From NCBI RefSeq assembly GCF_000772045.1, contig NZ_CP009754.1, positions 992,001 to 1,056,000 of the forward strand: 64,000 nucleotides of DNA, written 5' to 3'. Origin of the DNA: Streptomyces sp. CCM_MD2014. Its GTDB lineage: Bacteria > Actinomycetota > Actinomycetes > Streptomycetales > Streptomycetaceae. This document shows positions 60,649 through 64,000 of the stretch, piece after piece. Position 1 is the first letter of the stretch. The number at the start of each line of letters is the position of its first letter. A model generated the notes under the pieces. It worked only from the letters and a program-made list of their open reading frames with translations, had not been told where the DNA came from and did no database searches. Made by a program: the position numbers and the translations under genes.

Positions 60649-62690
60649 CAGCTGCCCTTCACCTCGGCCACGACGGACGCGGCGGGTGCCTCGGCCGCGC
60701 GGGACTTCTCGGCGAAGGGCTCCCCGTGGACGTACCGGCCGAGTGCGGTGAGCGGGAAGACCTGGCGGTAGAGGTGGTAGTTGATGGAGAAGTCCCACGG
60801 GAAGCCGGTACCCGTGAAGTAGGGCTCGTCCCAGGAGCCGTCCTCGCGCTGGGTGGCCGCGAGCCACGCGACGCCGCGCTCCACGGCCTTGGACTCGCGC
60901 TCCCCCGCCGCCAGCAGGGCCATCAGCGCCCAGCCGGTCTGCGAGGCGGTCGAGGCGCCCCGGCCGCTCCACTCCCGGACGTAGCGGTAGGAGCGCAGGT
61001 CCTCGCCCCAGCCGCCGTCCTCGTTCTGGACGGACTCCAGCCAGCGCACCGCGCGCCGGATGGCCGGGTGCGAGGTGGGCAGCCCGGCGGCGGTCAGCGC
61101 GGGGATCACGGATCCGGTGCCGTAGACGTAGTTGACGCCCCAGCGGCCGAACCACGAACCGTCCGCCTCCTGCGCGTCCAGCAGCCACTGGATGCCGCGG
61201 CGGGTGCGGGGATCGTGGGCGAGGCCCTCGACGGCCAGCATCTCGACCACGTGCGCGGTGACGTCGGCGGACGGCGGGTCGATGACCTCGCCGAAGTCGC
61301 AGAACGGCAGCCGGTTGGGGAAGGGGCTGGTGTTGTCGACGTCGAAGGCGCCCCAGGCGCCGTTCTTGGACTGCATGCCGAGGTTCCAGCGCACCCCGCG
61401 GCCGATGGCCTTCTCCACCCGCTCCGGGTCGTGGTGCCTGACCCGGCGCAGGGCGAGGACGACCTCGGCGGTGTCGTCGATGTCGGGGTAGTTGTCGTTG
61501 TGGAACTCGAAGGCCCAGCCGCCGGGCGGGAGTCCGGGCCGCTTCACCGACCAGTCGCCGGGGCGCACGATCTGTTCGCCCAGCATCCAGTCCGCGGCCT
61601 TCACCAGCTGGGGGTGGTCTTCGGGCACGCCCGCGTCGGCCAGGGCGATGGTGGCGAGGCAGGTGTCCCACACCGGGGACTGGCAGGCCTCGATCATCCG
61701 GGCGCCGTCCTCGCGCCACACGGCGAACCGGTCCAGCGACTCCAGCCCCGCGCGCATCACGGGGTGCTCGAGGTCGTAGCCGAGCAGGTAGAGGGCGATG
61801 ACCGAGTAGACCGCCGGAGGCTGGATGCCGCCCCAGCAGCCGTCGTTCTCCTGCCGCTCGATGATCCAGCGGGCGGCGCTGTTCATCGCGGCCTTGCGCA
61901 GCCGGCGCGGGGCGACCTTGCGGTAGGCGTGCAGGGCCTTGTCGATGCGCTGGAAGGCGCCGTCCCAGCTCGCCGCCGGTGCCATGGGGCGCGCCGGGTT
62001 GGGCCGGGCCGGGTCGGTGTGCAGTTCGTCCAGCGGGAACGGCGCGGGACGCACCGGCCGCTTCGCGGAGACGATGGTGAGCGGCACGATGGTCTGCCGG
62101 GCCCAGCAGCCGAAGTCGTAGATGTTGAGCGGGACCCAGGTCGGGAAGTAGATGAGCTCCGGCGGGAGTTCGGGCAGGTCCTCCCACTTCCACCAGCCGA
62201 ACAGGGCCAGCCAGATGCGGGTGAAGACGCGCGACGCGGCGATGCCGCCGCGGGAGCGGATCCACTCCGAGGCCCGCGCCATGTGGGGCGCGTCGGGCGA
62301 GTCGCCGGCCAGGCGGAGGGCGACGTAGGCCTCGATGGTGGTGGACAGTTCGCCGGGGCCGCCGTAGAAGGTGGCCCAGGTGCCGTCCTCGCGCTGCTCG
62401 CCGCGGATGAACAGCGCGGCGGCGCGGGTGGTCTCCTCGTCCTGGATGCCGAGGAACTGACGCAGGAGCAGGTCCTCGGCGTCCATCGTGACGTTCGTCT
62501 CGAGGTCGCCCTTCCACCAGCCTTCGGCGTCCTGCTTGGAGAGCAGGAAGTCGGTGGCGCGCCGGGTGGCGCGTGCGGCGGCTTCGGGTACCCCGGCCGC
62601 CGCGGCGGGGATCGTGCTGTCGGTGTCGCTGGCCGAGGCTGCCAGGGGCCGCAGGGAGGCCCCGGTGCTTCCGTCGGTCGTCGCTGTCAT
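60648..62690 (-). CDS. shc: Squalene-hopene cyclase
   Basis: 680 aa from ATG 62690, preceded by GAAGGGGAAG. The protonating DxDD motif is YPDIDDTAE at about residues 403-406, and several QW repeats are visible (QENDGCWGG, QSKNGAWGAFD, QEADGSWFGRWG, QNEDGGWGED, QREDGSWDE). It cyclises squalene to hopene/hopanol at the membrane surface, the committing step of hopanoid synthesis. The N-terminal 40 residues are Ala/Ser/Thr-rich. It is 116 bp downstream of the polyprenyl synthase gene, enough for a second promoter. Confidence 0.97.
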   Translation of the reverse strand: MTATTDGSTGASLRPLAASASDTDSTIPAAAAGVPEAAARATRRATDFLLSKQDAEGWWKGDLETNVTMDAEDLLLRQFLGIQDEETTRAAALFIRGEQREDGTWATFYGGPGELSTTIEAYVALRLAGDSPDAPHMARASEWIRSRGGIAASRVFTRIWLALFGWWKWEDLPELPPELIYFPTWVPLNIYDFGCWARQTIVPLTIVSAKRPVRPAPFPLDELHTDPARPNPARPMAPAASWDGAFQRIDKALHAYRKVAPRRLRKAAMNSAARWIIERQENDGCWGGIQPPAVYSVIALYLLGYDLEHPVMRAGLESLDRFAVWREDGARMIEACQSPVWDTCLATIALADAGVPEDHPQLVKAADWMLGEQIVRPGDWSVKRPGLPPGGWAFEFHNDNYPDIDDTAEVVLALRRVRHHDPERVEKAIGRGVRWNLGMQSKNGAWGAFDVDNTSPFPNRLPFCDFGEVIDPPSADVTAHVVEMLAVEGLAHDPRTRRGIQWLLDAQEADGSWFGRWGVNYVYGTGSVIPALTAAGLPTSHPAIRRAVRWLESVQNEDGGWGEDLRSYRYVREWSGRGASTASQTGWALMALLAAGERESKAVERGVAWLAATQREDGSWDEPYFTGTGFPWDFSINYHLYRQVFPLTALGRYVHGEPFAEKSRAAEAPAASVVAEVKGS

Positions 62691-62806
62691 GGCTTCCCCT
62701 TCGTGCAGTGTGCATGTGGTGCGTCTGCTGGGTCCGCCGTCGGCCGGTGCTCGTGTCTCCACGACACCGGCCGGCGACTACGCGAGGGCTATTCGACCGA
62801 TAATGA

Positions 62807-63943
62807 TCATCTCTTTCGTACGACGACGAAGTCCGCGAGCGCCGTGAACCGGTCCCGCACCCGGTCGGGCATGTCGACGGCGTCGAGGGCTTCGATGGCG
62901 ATGGTGTGCTGGCGACGCGCCTCGTCGGCGGTCCACTCCCGCCCGCCCGCTTCCTCGATGAGGGCGGCGCGGGCCGCGAACTCCTCCTCGGAGAAGTTCG
63001 CGAAGTCACTGGCCTTGGCGTCGGCGGTGAGGATCTCGCCGAGCCGTTCGGAGGCGGCCCCGCCGGCCGCGAGGGCGGCCACGACCGGCAGCGACTTCTT
63101 GCGCTGGCGCAGGTCGCTCCAGGTCTGCTTGCCGGTGGCGTCCGGGTCGCCCCAGATGCCGAGCAGGTCGTCGACGGCCTGGAAGGCGAGGCCGAGGTGG
63201 TAGCCGTACTTCTCGAGGGTGTCGGCGGTGCGCTCGTCGGCTCCGCCGAGCACCGCGCCGACGGAGCTGGCGCAGGCGAGCAGGGCGCCGGTCTTGTTGC
63301 CCTCCATCTCCAGGCACTCCTCGACGCTGACGCGGTCGCGGTGCTCGTAGGAGATGTCCTGGGCCTGCCCGTCGATCAGTGAGCGGCTGGCCTTGGTCAG
63401 GCGGCGGGCGGCGCGGCCGGCCTCGACGGTGCCCAGCTCCAGGAGCACCTCGTTGGCCAGCGCGAACAGGGCGTCGCCGACCAGGATGGCCTGCGCGGGG
63501 CCGTGCACCTTCCAGACGGTGTCACGGTGGCGCCGCTGCTCGTCGCCGTCCATCAGGTCGTCGTGCAGGAGGGAGAAGTTGTGCACCAGTTCCACGGCCA
63601 CCGCGCCGGGCACACCGGCCTCGGGCGCGGCGCCGGTGACCTCGGCGGAGAGCACGGCGAGCGCGGGGCGCACGGCCTTGCCGCCGTCGCCGTCCGCGGG
63701 GTTGCCCTGGGCGTCGATCCAGCCGAAGTGGTAGGCGGCGACGGTGTCCATGGGAGGGGCCAGGCGGTCGACCGCCGCCCGCAGGACCGGCGTGGCCAGG
63801 GTCCGGCCGCGCTCCAGAAGCGCGGTCACGTCCACCGTGGTCCGTCGATCGGCCGTCGGGGCCGGGGGCACAGTGGGCACAGTCTTTCCTCCAGTTGCGG
63901 TGCCGGGAGTGCGGGAGTCGGTCCCGCGCGGATCGGCTTTCAC
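62807..63943 (-). CDS. Polyprenyl (farnesyl-type) diphosphate synthase
   Basis: 378 aa from GTG 63943, overlapping the preceding gene by 4 nt. First Asp-rich motif HDDLMDGDE near residues 127-131, second motif VDDLLGIWGD near 257, and GGKAVRPALAVLSAE with the substrate Lys/Arg. The trans-polyprenyl synthase fold makes FPP/GGPP-length chains; in this operon farnesyl diphosphate for squalene is expected. The N-terminal 40 residues are a disordered extension. Confidence 0.94.
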   Translation of the reverse strand: MKADPRGTDSRTPGTATGGKTVPTVPPAPTADRRTTVDVTALLERGRTLATPVLRAAVDRLAPPMDTVAAYHFGWIDAQGNPADGDGGKAVRPALAVLSAEVTGAAPEAGVPGAVAVELVHNFSLLHDDLMDGDEQRRHRDTVWKVHGPAQAILVGDALFALANEVLLELGTVEAGRAARRLTKASRSLIDGQAQDISYEHRDRVSVEECLEMEGNKTGALLACASSVGAVLGGADERTADTLEKYGYHLGLAFQAVDDLLGIWGDPDATGKQTWSDLRQRKKSLPVVAALAAGGAASERLGEILTADAKASDFANFSEEEFAARAALIEEAGGREWTADEARRQHTIAIEALDAVDMPDRVRDRFTALADFVVVRKR

Positions 63944-64000
63944 GCCGCCTCCTCGAAGAAATCGGGAAGGAGGCCGCGGGAGCGGCCCAGGGCGCCGAGC
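63940..64000 (-). CDS. C-terminus of a hopanoid-operon gene, probably HpnE-like desaturase (truncated by window edge)
   Basis: The last 19 codons read LGALGRSRGLLPDFFEEAA and then TGA, whose bases overlap the GTG of the polyprenyl synthase gene (GTGA). In the S. coelicolor arrangement I recall, the gene at this position is the FAD-dependent hydroxysqualene/phytoene-desaturase-like HpnE. The visible residues alone are too few to prove the family, so the name rests on position. Confidence 0.6.
   Translation of the reverse strand, partial: LGALGRSRGLLPDFFEEAA

Overview
The window is high-GC actinobacterial chromosome, almost certainly Streptomyces. The evidence is GC-rich third codon positions, GTG/TTG starts, 4-nt ATGA/GTGA translational coupling, a conservon (cvnA-D), a WhiB protein, a SapA-like spore protein and a hopanoid operon laid out as in Streptomyces coelicolor. 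That species resemblance is from memory, not from a search. About 60 protein genes and two tRNA genes are supported. No CRISPR array, intact IS element, prophage or secondary-metabolite core enzyme was seen.

Layout. 1-5.6 kb: 5' part of an aldo/keto reductase behind a MerR-type promoter, an ankyrin protein, a SapA-like secreted protein, an asparagine synthase and a PAS-GAF-SpoIIE phosphatase. 5.85 kb: tRNA-Pro(GGG). 6-10.3 kb: DUF309, CobF-type precorrin-6A synthase, an MFS exporter with a C-terminal winged-helix-like tail, and a TauE/SafE permease. 10.4-14.2 kb: acyl-CoA synthetase, thiolase and a divergent monoacylglycerol-lipase-like hydrolase, i.e. lipid turnover. 14.2-19.8 kb: WhiB, DUF3140, HhH protein, lipoprotein, a glutamine-synthetase-like enzyme next to an amidohydrolase (a split FluG arrangement) and a Nudix-like protein. 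19.8-26.4 kb: complete Mrp/Mnh cation/proton antiporter operon with an MnhAB fusion. 26.5 kb: a second, identical tRNA-Pro(GGG). 26.7-33 kb: MFS exporter, small regulators and enzymes, LysR, kbl and tdh (threonine to glycine). 33.2-37.2 kb: conservon cvnABCD plus a GAF protein.

37.5-45.3 kb: a LysR regulator divergent from a tightly packed seven-gene aromatic-catabolism operon (FAH hydrolase, cyclase-family hydrolase, FAD monooxygenase, ACMSD-type amidohydrolase, extradiol dioxygenase, second FAH hydrolase, SDR). Its substrate cannot be named; it is the best candidate here for an undescribed pathway. 45.3-48.1 kb looks like an accessory scar: an IS481 transposase remnant, a saccharopine-dehydrogenase-like gene divergent from a TetR gene with an unusually large double operator, and about 550 bp without a gene. 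48.1-53.6 kb: metallo-beta-lactamase-fold hydrolase, TetR, SGNH hydrolase, a LysM-M23 endopeptidase behind a ydaO-type c-di-AMP riboswitch, and a tyrosine phosphatase. 53.7-64 kb: a 39-aa membrane protein with an XRE-cupin regulator, then the hopanoid operon read right to left (HpnE-like C-terminus, polyprenyl synthase, squalene-hopene cyclase, HpnG, HpnH, IspG, Dxs, HpnO-like aminotransferase).

Two related palindromic MITE-like elements (32986-33068 and 50107-50293) lie in intergenic DNA. They share the same spaced terminal consensus, but the variable stem bases differ in a compensated way.
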